From contig DAITPJ010000001.1 in assembly GCA_036833635.1 (NCBI GenBank), forward strand, positions 21,251 to 85,250: 64,000 nucleotides of DNA, given 5' to 3'. Under the pieces are notes generated by a model. It searched no databases, had not been told where the DNA came from, and saw only the letters and a program-made list of their open reading frames with translations. Shown here one piece after another: positions 32,897-41,692 of this stretch (position 1 is the stretch's first letter; each line of letters opens with the position of its first letter). The position numbers and the translations under genes are program-made. Source of the DNA: Terrimesophilobacter sp036833635 (GTDB taxonomy: Bacteria; Actinomycetota; Actinomycetes; Actinomycetales; Microbacteriaceae).

Positions 32897-34569
32897 CTAC
32901 TTGCTGCCGAGGCGGAGCCTCCTGTCGACGGCGATGACGGCCCCGCCGAGGATCAGCAGGCCGCCGGCGAGCAGCAGGCCGAGGTCGCCGCCGCTCGCAC
33001 CCGTGAAGGCCAGCGTCGGGAGGCAGTCCTTCGGGTTCGTGAACTCGAACGTCCAGGTCGTCTGGGCGCCGTCCTCCCAGGTGTAGTCGATCGTGCTGGT
33101 GAGCTGGGCCTCGACGTTGACCGTCGATGCGCTGGTGACCTTGTAGGTTCCAGCCGGCGTCGCCACACCGTTCACGAGCCACTTGATGCCCTCAGAGTCG
33201 ACGAGCGTGTAGCTTCCGTTGCTCGAGCACGTCAGGTTGCTCATGCTCGCCGTCGGCGTGACCGGCGGGTGCGAGATGAGCTGGCAGTCGCCTGACACGC
33301 CGATCGTCAGCAGCCAGACCGATTGGGCGTTCGGGTCGAGGGTATGACCGGGCTTGGCGATCGCCGTGACCGTGTAGTCCCCTGGGTCGAGGACGTTGAC
33401 CTCCTGTGTCGCCAGGAAATCGACGTTGGTCGGTCCACCCTGAATGCGGTAGTCGAGCTCGTTAGCGAGGTTGCCTCCGAAGTCCACCCAGATGTATCCG
33501 TCCGTGAAACCGTCGTCGCAGATCAGGTCGACCGCGTAGGGGTCGCCCACAGTGACGTAGTCGACCTGGCACCGTTCACCGGTGAGCTGCGGCGCGATCG
33601 TGTAGGTCACGGCGAGAGTGCTCGCACCGCCCGGGAACAGGTGACCCGCGTTGGCAATCGCCAGACGCGACCCATCGGTCAGGTCGGTGTCGTTCTCCCA
33701 GGTCGCATTCGTGATCGAGAAGTTCACACCACCCGACGCCTCACACGTGGCATCCGTCGGCGTCGCCGAAGCCGAAGCATCCTGCGGATAACCATCACAC
33801 TGTTCACCGGTGAGCTGCGGCGCGATCGTGTAGGTCACGGCGAGAGTGCTCGCACCNNNNNNNNNNNNNNNNNNNNNNNNNNNNNNNNNNNNNNNNNNNN
33901 NNNNNNNNNNNNNNNNNNNNNNNNNNNNNNNNNNNNNNNNNNNNNNNNNNNNNNNNGTTCACCGGTGAGCTGCGGCGCGATCGTGTAGGTCACGGCGAGA
34001 GTGCTCGCACCGCCCGGGAACAGGTGACCCGCGTTGGCAATCGCCAGACGCGACCCATCGGTCAGGTCGGTGTCGTTCTCCCAGGTCGCATTCGTGATCG
34101 AGAAGTTCACACCACCCGACGCCTCACACGTGGCATCCGTCGGCGTCGCCGAAGCCGAAGCATCCTGCGGAGTCGTGGGCGTCGTCCAACAGACGATCCA
34201 GTGGGAGACAGCGCCTTGCTGTCCACCGTTGTTGAGAGGCGGAAGGTAGTGAGTGCCTGCGACTGGGTTCGGGTAAACCTTGTTCCCGGGGCCCTGCCCG
34301 TAGTCAACGCTGCCGCTGTTGACGATGAGCGACAGCCAGGTGTGGGCACCCGTCAGCGTGACACCGGAGTGACCACTCGAGTCGGTCGTGATGGAGCCGA
34401 ACTGGTCCTTGGCGCACGTGGTCGTCGCGGCACCGTAGAGGTTCTGCCAATAGACGATCTCGTTCTGGTTGTTCTCGTTGCCGGCGTTGGCGGGCAGCGC
34501 TCCCAGTGAGACGAACCCGGCGACCAGCAGCAATGCGCTGCCGAGCGCCAGTAATTTCTTGGACTTCAT
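32897..34569 (-). CDS. LAFTG-anchored surface protein with perfect 76-residue tandem repeats, interrupted by an assembly gap
   Basis: One gene split by 100 N. The N-terminus (from ATG 34569, AAGGAG upstream) is a signal peptide, MKSKKLLALGSALLLVAGFVSLGALPANA, followed by a Cys-containing domain. Then come repeats of 76 residues (from DASASATPTDATCEASGG to TYTIAPQLTGE), at least three, identical in DNA. A unique part with two further small domains follows, then LAFTG, a hydrophobic helix and DRRLRLGSK. The frame differs on the two sides of the gap because the N-run length is arbitrary. It is a paralogue of the gene at 34998-37118. Expected to be covalently attached by the class E sortase. Confidence 0.8.
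33574..34171. repeat. Perfect 228-bp tandem repeats in the LAFTG gene
   Basis: A unit beginning GTTCACCGGTGAGCTGCGG starts at 33574 and again at 33802 (228 bp, 76 codons). The second copy runs into the N gap after 55 bp. After the gap, 33957-34171 repeats 33574-33788 with no differences seen. The true copy number is hidden by the gap. Confidence 0.85.
33857..33956. other. Assembly gap (100 N) inside tandem repeats
   Basis: Exactly 100 N, flanked on both sides by the same repeat sequence. The round length is a scaffolding placeholder; the missing length is unknown and the reading frame across it cannot be trusted. Confidence 0.95.
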
Positions 34570-34820
34570 GGGGGATTCTCCTTAAATGACAACAAGCTGT
34601 TGAGCTTTCGGGTGTTGTTGCATCGCGAGACGAGCCAGGCTTGGCTCAACAACGACGACTCTGATGCCATTCAGAAGACATCAGGCCGGGGGTAAGTCAT
34701 GGAGCGCCAGGCTCGACGATGCGGTCGCGGGGGACGACCGGAACGGTGGGGTATCACCTTCTTTGGGCACGCTGTCGGGGTCAGCCTTCGGGGTTCGGGT
34801 TCCGGGGGGGCTCAGGTGCA
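34570..34820 (-). promoter_or_regulatory. Long conserved 5' leader of the first LAFTG gene
   Basis: No gene is seen in 34570-34997. The ~250 nt between the promoter and the start codon share blocks, in the same order, with the leader of the next paralogue: GAAGGTGATACCCC, CGGTCGTCCCCCGCGACCG (a hairpin CGGTCG/CGACCG), GACTTACCCCCG, CTTCTGAAYGGCAT, GATGCAACAACACCCGAA and CTTGTTGT just before the ribosome site AAGGAG. A cis-acting RNA is inferred; it matches no riboswitch I can name. Confidence 0.5.
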
Positions 34821-34826
34821 ATGCAT

Positions 34827-34856
34827 ACGGTACCACCTCCTAAACGGGGGGGACAA
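34827..34856 (-). promoter_or_regulatory. Promoter of the first LAFTG gene
   Basis: Minus strand TTGTCC (34851-34856), 18-bp spacer, TACCGT (34827-34832). The same -35/spacer geometry occurs upstream of the paralogue, with CCCCCC at the same place in the spacer. Confidence 0.5.
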
Positions 34857-34928
34857 GTGCGGTGTTTGCCCGGGAGGATGCCGCAGTGGCGCCCGTGCGA
34901 ACAAGGGAAATCTCAGTCCCTCTGAGGG

Positions 34929-34975
34929 TCAGGTGCCCCGCCTCCCCACCCGAAGCGGGAGAGCGGGACACCTGA
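34929..34975 (-). terminator. Hairpin terminator of the second LAFTG gene, copy B
   Basis: The same 47-nt hairpin as at 32830-32876, 23 bp after the stop at 34998. Identity extends over 53 bp (34926-34978). It lies just upstream of the promoter of the first LAFTG gene and would insulate the two transcripts. Confidence 0.7.
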
Positions 34976-34997
34976 ACTCTGGGTGCGCGCCGGCTGG

Positions 34998-37118
34998 TCA
35001 GCCGAGGTCGCGACGGAATCGCCTCTCGAACGCGATGATCGTGCCGCCGAACAGCAGCAGCCCCCCGGAGAGCAGCAGCCCGAGGTTGCCTCCGCTGGGA
35101 CCCGTGAACGCGAGCGTCGGGAGACAGTCGGCCGGGTTCGTGAAGGTGAACGTCCACGCGGTCTGGGCGTTGTCCTCCCAGCTGTGCAGCACCGTATCCG
35201 TGATCTTCGCCTCGACGTTCACGACGCCTGCTTTCGACATGGGGTATGTCCCTGCGGGGGTCGCCGTGGCCGAACCGTTCACGAACCACGCGATGCCGTC
35301 CGTGGCGGCGAGCGTGTAGCTGCCCGCGGCCTTGCACGTGAGGTTCGACATCGACGCCGTCGTGCTCAGCTGCGCCAGGGTTGGCGGGCAGAACGGTTCA
35401 TGGACGATGAGCTCCCACTCGGCGGGGCCCTCGAGCTCGTAACCCTGGTCGACCGTCACCGAGATCGTGTAGGTGCCAGGGGCGCGGTCGTTCTTCGCCG
35501 TCGTGGTCGCCACTCCGTCGATGAAGTAGTTCAATCCCGTCTTGAGGTCGAGCTGGATGTACCCGCTCTGGGCATCCGGTTCCTGCGGGCACGTCGGGTC
35601 GATCGCCCCTGGCGTGAGCGGCTTCAGCTTGAACGGACATGCATCATTGGTGAAGTCGAACGACCAGGATGTCGTCGTGACCTTACTTCCGAACACGTAG
35701 GCGGAGCTCGATGGTGCCGCGGTGACGACAACCGTTCCTACGCCGCCCGTCCGGTTGTCCGTCGTCGTGTAGGTCACTCCCGTCTGCGTCGGGATGATGA
35801 TCGCGTCGTTCGTCGTTCCGCAGGTATCCGTGAACGTCACGCTGGGCACGACGTCGACGCAGCTGAACGGCGCCGCGACGACGAGGGACCATGGGCCGAG
35901 GCTCGCGACCGTCGCGAGCGTGACCGTGGACGGTGCGGCGGTATTGGCGGTCAGCGGAACGAGCATTCCGAAACCGGGCAGCGAGTAGCCGGCGTCCAGC
36001 TGGGCGGTGACGGTCACCGGCCCGTAGTACGGGCCACTGCTCGCGTCACCCCAGGTGTTGTAGACGGTGTAGTCGCCGGCGGTGATGCCCGCGAACGTGC
36101 CCTTGGGGCTGTCACCCTGAACGACGGTGAACGTGACATGCGCCCCGGTCAGGCTCAGAAGTCCTGGTGATGTGCAGGTCGCGGGAATCGTCGTCGCGGC
36201 CGGTGCCGTTGTGCACTCAGAGGCGGACTTCACAAGCCGGTATGCGACGCCCCAGCCACCGGGCACAAGGGACTCGTCGGGGTTGTGCGAACCGTAGAGT
36301 TCGCCGCCAGCCAAAAGCGATCGTGTGATGGCGTTGTCGTAGTAGCTGTCGATCTGGAACTGGAGTCCACAACCGTCCGGGGGAGTCCAGGTGAGGTCAC
36401 CGCACGGGGCGGCGAAGCTCGTGTACAGGCTCTGGGGCCAGCTCGGCGTCGTGCTGTTGATCCAATTCGGCATCGACCACACCGCGGTGATGCACGTCGG
36501 CGTGCACTGGGCACCGGTGAGCTGGGGCTGGATCTGGTATCCGACGTCGATCGTCGTGAACCCGCCAGGGAACACATGCCCGTCATCGGCGATGGCCTTG
36601 CGCGAACCATCCGACAGGTCGGTGTCGTTCTCCCACCGGGCATTCGTGATCTCGAACGTCACGCCGCCAGGGCCGCTGCACGTCGCGGGCGTCGGGGTCG
36701 CCGTCGCCATGGCATCGTCAGGCGTCGGAATGTCACATGTTCCGCTCGTCGTCACCGACCCCGTCTTGGAGACGAGATCACCGAGGCTGTGATTGGTCCA
36801 CTGCACCTTGACGGTCAGGCTGTAGGTGCCGGCCGAGACGCCGGACTGGAGCCCCGTGACGAAACCGGATCCCTGGACCGTCTTCTCGAGGAGAGTGGGG
36901 GTCGTAGCGACGCTCTGGGTCTTGATCGTCGCGGTTTCGCTGCTGTACTGCGTGTCACCGCCGACTTTCCAGGTGATGTCGAAGAGGCCGGTGGCGGTAT
37001 TGCATACCGCCGTTCCTTCGACGGTCGGATGGGTTGCGCCAGCGGTCGTGGCCGTGAAGGCGATCATTCCGAGGGCAATGGCCAGCGCGCTCAGCGCGGC
37101 GAGAATCTTGGAACGCAA
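34998..37118 (-). CDS. LAFTG-anchored surface protein, paralogue
   Basis: A 706-residue secreted protein from a TTG start (AAAGGAG 7 bp upstream). Signal peptide MRSKILAALSALAIALGMIAF and TATTAGA, then several ~70-100-residue beta domains. One of them (ATATPTPATCSGPGGVTFEI to YQIQPQLTGAQC, residues about 137-205) is the single-copy counterpart of the tandem repeat in the neighbour. A C-terminal domain ending AWTFTFTNPADCLPT is followed by LAFTG (669-673), a hydrophobic helix and FERRFRRDLG. No catalytic motif is seen. Domain, promoter, leader and terminator similarity show a tandem duplication. Adhesive or structural surface role inferred. Confidence 0.82.
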   Translation of the reverse strand: MRSKILAALSALAIALGMIAFTATTAGATHPTVEGTAVCNTATGLFDITWKVGGDTQYSSETATIKTQSVATTPTLLEKTVQGSGFVTGLQSGVSAGTYSLTVKVQWTNHSLGDLVSKTGSVTTSGTCDIPTPDDAMATATPTPATCSGPGGVTFEITNARWENDTDLSDGSRKAIADDGHVFPGGFTTIDVGYQIQPQLTGAQCTPTCITAVWSMPNWINSTTPSWPQSLYTSFAAPCGDLTWTPPDGCGLQFQIDSYYDNAITRSLLAGGELYGSHNPDESLVPGGWGVAYRLVKSASECTTAPAATTIPATCTSPGLLSLTGAHVTFTVVQGDSPKGTFAGITAGDYTVYNTWGDASSGPYYGPVTVTAQLDAGYSLPGFGMLVPLTANTAAPSTVTLATVASLGPWSLVVAAPFSCVDVVPSVTFTDTCGTTNDAIIIPTQTGVTYTTTDNRTGGVGTVVVTAAPSSSAYVFGSKVTTTSWSFDFTNDACPFKLKPLTPGAIDPTCPQEPDAQSGYIQLDLKTGLNYFIDGVATTTAKNDRAPGTYTISVTVDQGYELEGPAEWELIVHEPFCPPTLAQLSTTASMSNLTCKAAGSYTLAATDGIAWFVNGSATATPAGTYPMSKAGVVNVEAKITDTVLHSWEDNAQTAWTFTFTNPADCLPTLAFTGPSGGNLGLLLSGGLLLFGGTIIAFERRFRRDLG

Positions 37119-37365
37119 TGTGGGGCTCCTTTACAACAAGCGTTAACACTTCGGGTGTTGTTGCATCATCGGCTGTGCGCGCAGTGCGCTCGCCAACGGG
37201 AGAGTCGAATGCCGTTCAGAAGGCATCGGATCGGGGGTAAGTCGAGAGCGTGCGGCTCAGCGTTGCGGTCGCGGGGGACGACCGACAGGGTAATCGGGGG
37301 TATCACCTTCTCTGGCACCCGTCGGGGGTCAGCACCGCGTTTCGGGTCCGCAGCACTCGGGTGCG
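37119..37365 (-). promoter_or_regulatory. Long conserved 5' leader of the second LAFTG gene
   Basis: No gene is seen in 37119-37425. About 245 nt separate the predicted transcription start from the TTG. The blocks listed for the other leader recur in order, including the CGGTCG/CGACCG hairpin and GACTTACCCCCG. Near the start codon AACAC-CCGAA-GTGTT forms a small hairpin before CTTGTTGTAAAGGAG; pairing of CAACAA with TTGTTG could hold the ribosome site nearby. Confidence 0.5.
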
Positions 37366-37371
37366 GTGCTC

Positions 37372-37401
37372 AAGCTAGCACCCCCGACGGGGGGTCGACA
37401 A
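37372..37401 (-). promoter_or_regulatory. Promoter of the second LAFTG gene
   Basis: Minus strand TTGTCG (37396-37401), 18-bp spacer, TAGCTT (37372-37377). The spacer holds a perfect palindrome ACCCCC-CGTC-GGGGGT, a likely repressor or response-regulator site because it lies between -35 and -10. Confidence 0.5.
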
Positions 37402-37425
37402 GGATGAGCGCGGGTGATATCCGGG

Positions 37426-38310
37426 TCAGTTCACGTACTCGAGCAGGTCGTATCCGACGGTGCGCATGGCATCGAGCGTCCTGAGCCGGCGTGTCAGAGA
37501 GTCGTCGCGGAACTGGGTCGTGACCGCATAGGACACCGCCGTGCGTGGCCCCTTGAGGATGCCGGCCTCGCTGCGCACCCCAGCATCCGAGCCGGTCTTG
37601 TTGACGAGCTGGATGCCGTGGTCCATCGTGCGATGCGACAGAGGGTCGAGCCCGAACGCGCTCGCGACCATCGACAGGTCGGTATTGAGGGAGAGCCAGC
37701 CCATGACGCGCTGGCTCGTCACCTGGTCGACGACCTGCCCCCGGTAGAGGGCCCCGAACAGCCAGCTCAGCTCGGCGGTCGACCCGACGGAGAGCTGTGG
37801 GGCGTCATCCGGACCCCGCGTGTCACGCACGAGGTCGAGGAGAGCGGTGCGCGCGAGCCCGAGCGACTCGGTTCTCCTGCGGACGGCCTCCAGGCCCACC
37901 TGGCGCAGCAGCACGTTGGTCGCGAGGTTGTCGCTCGTCGCTCCGACGAGCGCGCCGAGATCGGCGACCGGAAGCGATGGCGCCTGAAGGTGCTGCCAGA
38001 GGCCCGAGTCGCTCACAAGGTCCCGTGGGGACTTGTCGAGGATGCCATAGCCGGAGAATTCGCGGGCGGTGAGCCTCGCCGACACCTCGATGAGCAGGAG
38101 GATCTTGCCGACGCTCGCCGTGGGAAGCACGATGCGATCGTCGATGGCGCACAGCACGAGGCCGCTCGTGAGGTCGATGACGCTCGCCGAAACGTGAGCC
38201 CCGTCGTAGGCGAGCCGTCCAAGCGCGGTGAAGCTGCCGGTGAAGTTCTCCGCTCCGCCGGCTCCGCGATGACGGGCCGCCCGTGGTGCGCGGACCCGCT
38301 CGCGTCTCAC
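37426..38310 (-). CDS. Class A beta-lactamase-fold serine hydrolase
   Basis: A 294-residue protein from GTG 38310. It has the three active-site elements of the penicillin-recognising fold: SVGK (Ser66-Lys69), SDN in ATSDNLATN and KTG in LVNKTGSDAG. No signal peptide or membrane helix is visible, so it is probably cytoplasmic and not a resistance enzyme; many actinobacterial members of this fold are peptidases or of unknown function. The frame stays open to 38364 and would overlap the M13 peptidase gene, so the exact start is uncertain. Confidence 0.75.
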   Translation of the reverse strand: MRRERVRAPRAARHRGAGGAENFTGSFTALGRLAYDGAHVSASVIDLTSGLVLCAIDDRIVLPTASVGKILLLIEVSARLTAREFSGYGILDKSPRDLVSDSGLWQHLQAPSLPVADLGALVGATSDNLATNVLLRQVGLEAVRRRTESLGLARTALLDLVRDTRGPDDAPQLSVGSTAELSWLFGALYRGQVVDQVTSQRVMGWLSLNTDLSMVASAFGLDPLSHRTMDHGIQLVNKTGSDAGVRSEAGILKGPRTAVSYAVTTQFRDDSLTRRLRTLDAMRTVGYDLLEYVN

Positions 38311-38327
38311 TGCATCTCGAGTAGGTG

Positions 38328-40283
38328 CTACCAAATGGTCACGCGTTCTTCGGGGTCGAGCCAAAGCGCATCCGCTTCGGTCACTCCAAAGGTCTCATAG
38401 AATCCGTCGAGATTGCGAACGATCTGGTTGCAGCGGAACTCGTTGGGCGAGTGCGGATCGATCGCCATGAGACGGATGACCTCCTCGTCGCGCCCCTTCA
38501 TCTGCCAGGCCTGCGCCCAGGAGAGGAAGAACCGCTCAGCGCCGGTCATCCCATCGACGACAGCGGGCTCCTCTCCGCCGAGCGAAATGAGGTAGGCCTT
38601 CCACGCGATGCCCAGCCCGCCGAGGTCTCCGATGTTCTCACCGATCGTGAGTGCGCCGTTGACATTGTGCTCGGGCACCTGTCGCGGCGCGAGCGCGCTG
38701 TACTGCTCGATGAGCGAGCCCGTGAGCTTCTCGAAGGCTGCGCGATCGTCGGCCGTCCACCAGTCGATGAGGCGCCCGTCTCCGTCGTACTTCGAGCCCT
38801 GGTCGTCGAAACCATGCCCGATCTCGTGCCCGATGACGGCACCGATGGCGCCGTAGTTCGCTGCGGCATCCCGGGTCTCGTCGAAGAAGGGGTACTGCAG
38901 GATGGCCGCGGGGAACACGATCTCGTTGAACCCGGGGTTGTAGTAGGCGTTGATGGTCTGCGGCGTCATGAACCACTCATCACGGTCCAGCGGCTTGCCG
39001 ATCTTGCCGAGCTCGCGCTGGAACTCGAACTCGCTGCCGGCGCGCAGGTTGCCGATGAGGTCGTCTGCGCTCGTCCCGAGCGTCGAGTAGTCCCTCCACT
39101 TCACCGGGTACCCGATCTTGGGCGTGAACTTGTCGAGCTTGTCGAGTGCACGCTGCCGCGTCTCCTCTGTCATCCAGGCGAGCCCGGTGATGCTCTGACG
39201 GTAGGCCTCGATGAGATTGGCGACGAGCGCATCCATCGCGGTCTTCGCCGCGGGAGGGAAGTGGCGGTCGACGTAGGTACGGCCGACGGCCTCACCCATC
39301 ATGCCCTCGACGAAGGAGACCCCGCGCTTCCACCGTGCCCGCAGCTCTGGCGTTCCCGTGAGGGTCCTGCCGTAGAAGTCGAAATTGGCGTTCACGAAGT
39401 CGCTTGACAGGTAGGCGGCGGACGAGCGGATGACCTGCCATCGCATCCAGTCCGCCCAGTCCTCGAGGCGGTCGTCGGTGAAGAGCGTTCCGAGTCCTTC
39501 GAGGAAACTCGGCTGGCGCACGACGACCTCGTCGAAGGCCCCCTTTGGCGGATCGAGCGCCGCGAGCCATCCGGAGAGGTCGGGACCGGCCAGCTCCGAC
39601 CAGCCCCGCAGGTTGTAGGTCTTCTCGCTGTCGCGGCTCGCGACGTTGTCCCAGTGGTGGGTCGCGATGTCGGTCTCGAGCGCGAAGACGCGTTTCGCGC
39701 GCTCGCTCGCATCGTCGAGGCCGGCGAGCGCGAACATCCGCTCGAGGAAGGCGAGGTAGGCGTGACGGACCTCGGCGAACTTCTCCTCGCGGTAGTAGGA
39801 CTCATCCGGGAGCCCGAGGCCGCCCTGCTCGACGAAGACGAGGTAGCGCTCAGGGTTGCCAGGATCGTTGTCGACGAAGAGCTGGGCGAACCCGGTGATG
39901 CCCGTGCGCTCGAGCCGGCCGAGCTCGGCGAGCACGCCGTCGATCGAGGTGATCCCGTCGATCGGTGCGAGCATCGGGGCAAGCGGGGTCGCCCCGAGCT
40001 CTTCGGCCCTGGCCTCGTCCATGAAGCTCGCGTAGAGGTCGCCGAACTTGCGTTCCTCGGTGCCGGGGGCGGAATCCTGTGCTTCGACGATGATGTCGCG
40101 CACGGCCTTCTCGGCCTCCTCCGCCAGCACGTAGAAGGATCCGTAACGCGCCTTGTCGGACGGGATCTCGGTGCGGTCGATCCACTTGCCGTTGACGTGC
40201 CGGAAGAGGTCGTCCTGGGGGCGGATGGCGGGGTCGAGTTCGTCGGTGGCTATGCCGGAGCTGAGCGCGTTCGTATCGGTCAT
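38328..40283 (-). CDS. M13 family zinc metallopeptidase (PepO/neprilysin-like)
   Basis: A 651-residue enzyme of full family length. The N-terminal M13 domain starts DELDPAIRPQDDLFRHVNGKWIDRTEIPSDK. The catalytic domain has NAYYNPGFNEIVFPAAILQYPFF, the zinc motif HEIGH in VIGHEIGHGFDDQGSKYDGDG, and the third ligand Glu in TIGENIGDLGGL. No signal peptide is present, as in other bacterial cytoplasmic PepO proteins, which degrade oligopeptides. ATG 40283 is 7 bp after a TAGGCT box; an upstream open frame adds non-conserved residues. Confidence 0.92.
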   Translation of the reverse strand: MTDTNALSSGIATDELDPAIRPQDDLFRHVNGKWIDRTEIPSDKARYGSFYVLAEEAEKAVRDIIVEAQDSAPGTEERKFGDLYASFMDEARAEELGATPLAPMLAPIDGITSIDGVLAELGRLERTGITGFAQLFVDNDPGNPERYLVFVEQGGLGLPDESYYREEKFAEVRHAYLAFLERMFALAGLDDASERAKRVFALETDIATHHWDNVASRDSEKTYNLRGWSELAGPDLSGWLAALDPPKGAFDEVVVRQPSFLEGLGTLFTDDRLEDWADWMRWQVIRSSAAYLSSDFVNANFDFYGRTLTGTPELRARWKRGVSFVEGMMGEAVGRTYVDRHFPPAAKTAMDALVANLIEAYRQSITGLAWMTEETRQRALDKLDKFTPKIGYPVKWRDYSTLGTSADDLIGNLRAGSEFEFQRELGKIGKPLDRDEWFMTPQTINAYYNPGFNEIVFPAAILQYPFFDETRDAAANYGAIGAVIGHEIGHGFDDQGSKYDGDGRLIDWWTADDRAAFEKLTGSLIEQYSALAPRQVPEHNVNGALTIGENIGDLGGLGIAWKAYLISLGGEEPAVVDGMTGAERFFLSWAQAWQMKGRDEEVIRLMAIDPHSPNEFRCNQIVRNLDGFYETFGVTEADALWLDPEERVTIW

Positions 40284-40290
40284 GGCCACA

Positions 40291-40296
40291 AGCCTA
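40291..40296 (-). promoter_or_regulatory. Leaderless -10 box of the M13 peptidase gene
   Basis: TAGGCT (minus strand), 7 bp before the ATG at 40283. Confidence 0.5.
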
Positions 40297-40350
40297 AGTT
40301 GTGCGACGAGGTCGCAGGCACCGGCTCCAGCGTCGCGGGGCGCGGCTAAA

Positions 40351-41679
40351 GTGTCGTGCATCAACTCTCTCGACCGCGACATCTTCCGGCTCGCGCTGCC
40401 GGCACTCGGAGCGCTCGTCGCCGAGCCGCTCTTCCTGCTCACCGATACTGCGCTCGTCGGCCACCTCGGTGAAGTGCCACTCGCCGGGTTGAGCATCGGC
40501 AGCGCCATCCTGCAGACGGTCATCGGGCTGCTCATCTTCCTCGCCTACGCGACGACGCCGGCCGTCGCCCGGCGGCTCGGCGCGGGGGATCGGCCGGGCG
40601 CCATCCGGGCCGGCATCGACGGCCTGTGGCTCGCGATCGCCATCGGCATCGCCATCGTCGTGGCCGGGTTGCCCACGTCGGCCTGGCTCGTCGGACTGTT
40701 CGGGGCGGACTCCGACGTCACGGCCGCGGCCGATACCTATCTCTCGATCTCGCTGTGGGGAATCCCCGGCATGCTCATCGTCATCGCGGCGAACGGCCTG
40801 CTGCGCGGGATGCAGGACACGCGAACTCCGCTCGTCGTCGCGATCGGCGGATTCGCCGCCAACGCGGTGCTCAACGCGCTCTTCATCTACGGCTTCGGTC
40901 TCGGCATCGCGGGCTCGGCGATCGGCACGGTCATTGCCCAGTGGGCGATGGCCGCGGTCTATCTTGTTATCGCCGTGCGCGCCGCGAGAGGGGTCGGGGT
41001 TTCCTTGCGACCAGGACTCGCCGGCGTGGGGAGCGCCGCCGGCAGCGGAGGCTGGCTGCTCATGCGCACGGCGAGCCTGCGCGCCGCCATGCTCGCGACC
41101 GTGTTCGTCGCGACCGACCTCGGCGTGACGGAACTCGCAACACTGCAGATCGCCCTCACGGTGTTCTCCCTCCTGGCCTTCATCCTCGACGCGCTCGCGA
41201 TCGCCGGTCAGGCCATGATCGGCCACGGACTCGGTGCGGCCGACGTGCCCAGAGTCTCCGCCGTCACCCGCAGGCTCGTCGGCCACGGCATCCTCGGCGG
41301 AATCGGGCTCGGTGTCGTCGTGGCCGCCCTCGCCCCGTTCGCCGGCCCGATCTTCAGCGGCGACCTCGCCGTGCACCGGATGCTGACCATCACGATGCTC
41401 GTCATGGCCGTCGGCATCCCCCTCGCCGGCTACGTGTTCGTGCTCGACGGCGTGCTCATCGGGGCCGGGGACGCCCGGTACCTCGCGATCACCGGGGTCA
41501 TCAATCTTCTCGTCTATGTCCCGCTGCTCTGGCTCGTCGAGGCGATCCGGCCGGAGCCCGGCCTGGTCTGGCTGTGGCTCGCGTTCGGCGTCGGGTATCT
41601 CGGGGCGCGGGCGGTGACCCTCGGCCTGCGGGCCCGAGGTGAACGGTGGATGGTCACGGGCACAACCCGGCGCGAATAG
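40351..41679 (+). CDS. MATE family efflux transporter (DinF-like)
   Basis: A 442-residue membrane protein with 12 predicted helices. The start DRDIFRLALPALGALVAEPLFLLTDTALVGHLGEVPLAGLSI is typical of the DinF subgroup, as is AANGLLRGMQDTRTPL. It should export cationic compounds by Na+ or H+ antiport. GTG 40351 is chosen for the conserved N-terminus; no ribosome site is seen and TAAAGT overlaps the GTG, so the start may be off by a few codons. Its TAG stop is part of a TAGGCT box 10 bp before the following MFS gene. Confidence 0.88.
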   Translation: MSCINSLDRDIFRLALPALGALVAEPLFLLTDTALVGHLGEVPLAGLSIGSAILQTVIGLLIFLAYATTPAVARRLGAGDRPGAIRAGIDGLWLAIAIGIAIVVAGLPTSAWLVGLFGADSDVTAAADTYLSISLWGIPGMLIVIAANGLLRGMQDTRTPLVVAIGGFAANAVLNALFIYGFGLGIAGSAIGTVIAQWAMAAVYLVIAVRAARGVGVSLRPGLAGVGSAAGSGGWLLMRTASLRAAMLATVFVATDLGVTELATLQIALTVFSLLAFILDALAIAGQAMIGHGLGAADVPRVSAVTRRLVGHGILGGIGLGVVVAALAPFAGPIFSGDLAVHRMLTITMLVMAVGIPLAGYVFVLDGVLIGAGDARYLAITGVINLLVYVPLLWLVEAIRPEPGLVWLWLAFGVGYLGARAVTLGLRARGERWMVTGTTRRE

Positions 41680-41692
41680 GCTTTAACGCACG

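Noticed and set aside
33574..34171. CRISPR array
   Set aside because: The repeats are 228 bp, perfect, in frame and contiguous, with no spacers and no cas genes.
37426..38310. Antibiotic-resistance beta-lactamase
   Set aside because: The SVGK, SDN and KTG motifs are there, but no export signal is visible, and the family includes many non-resistance hydrolases.
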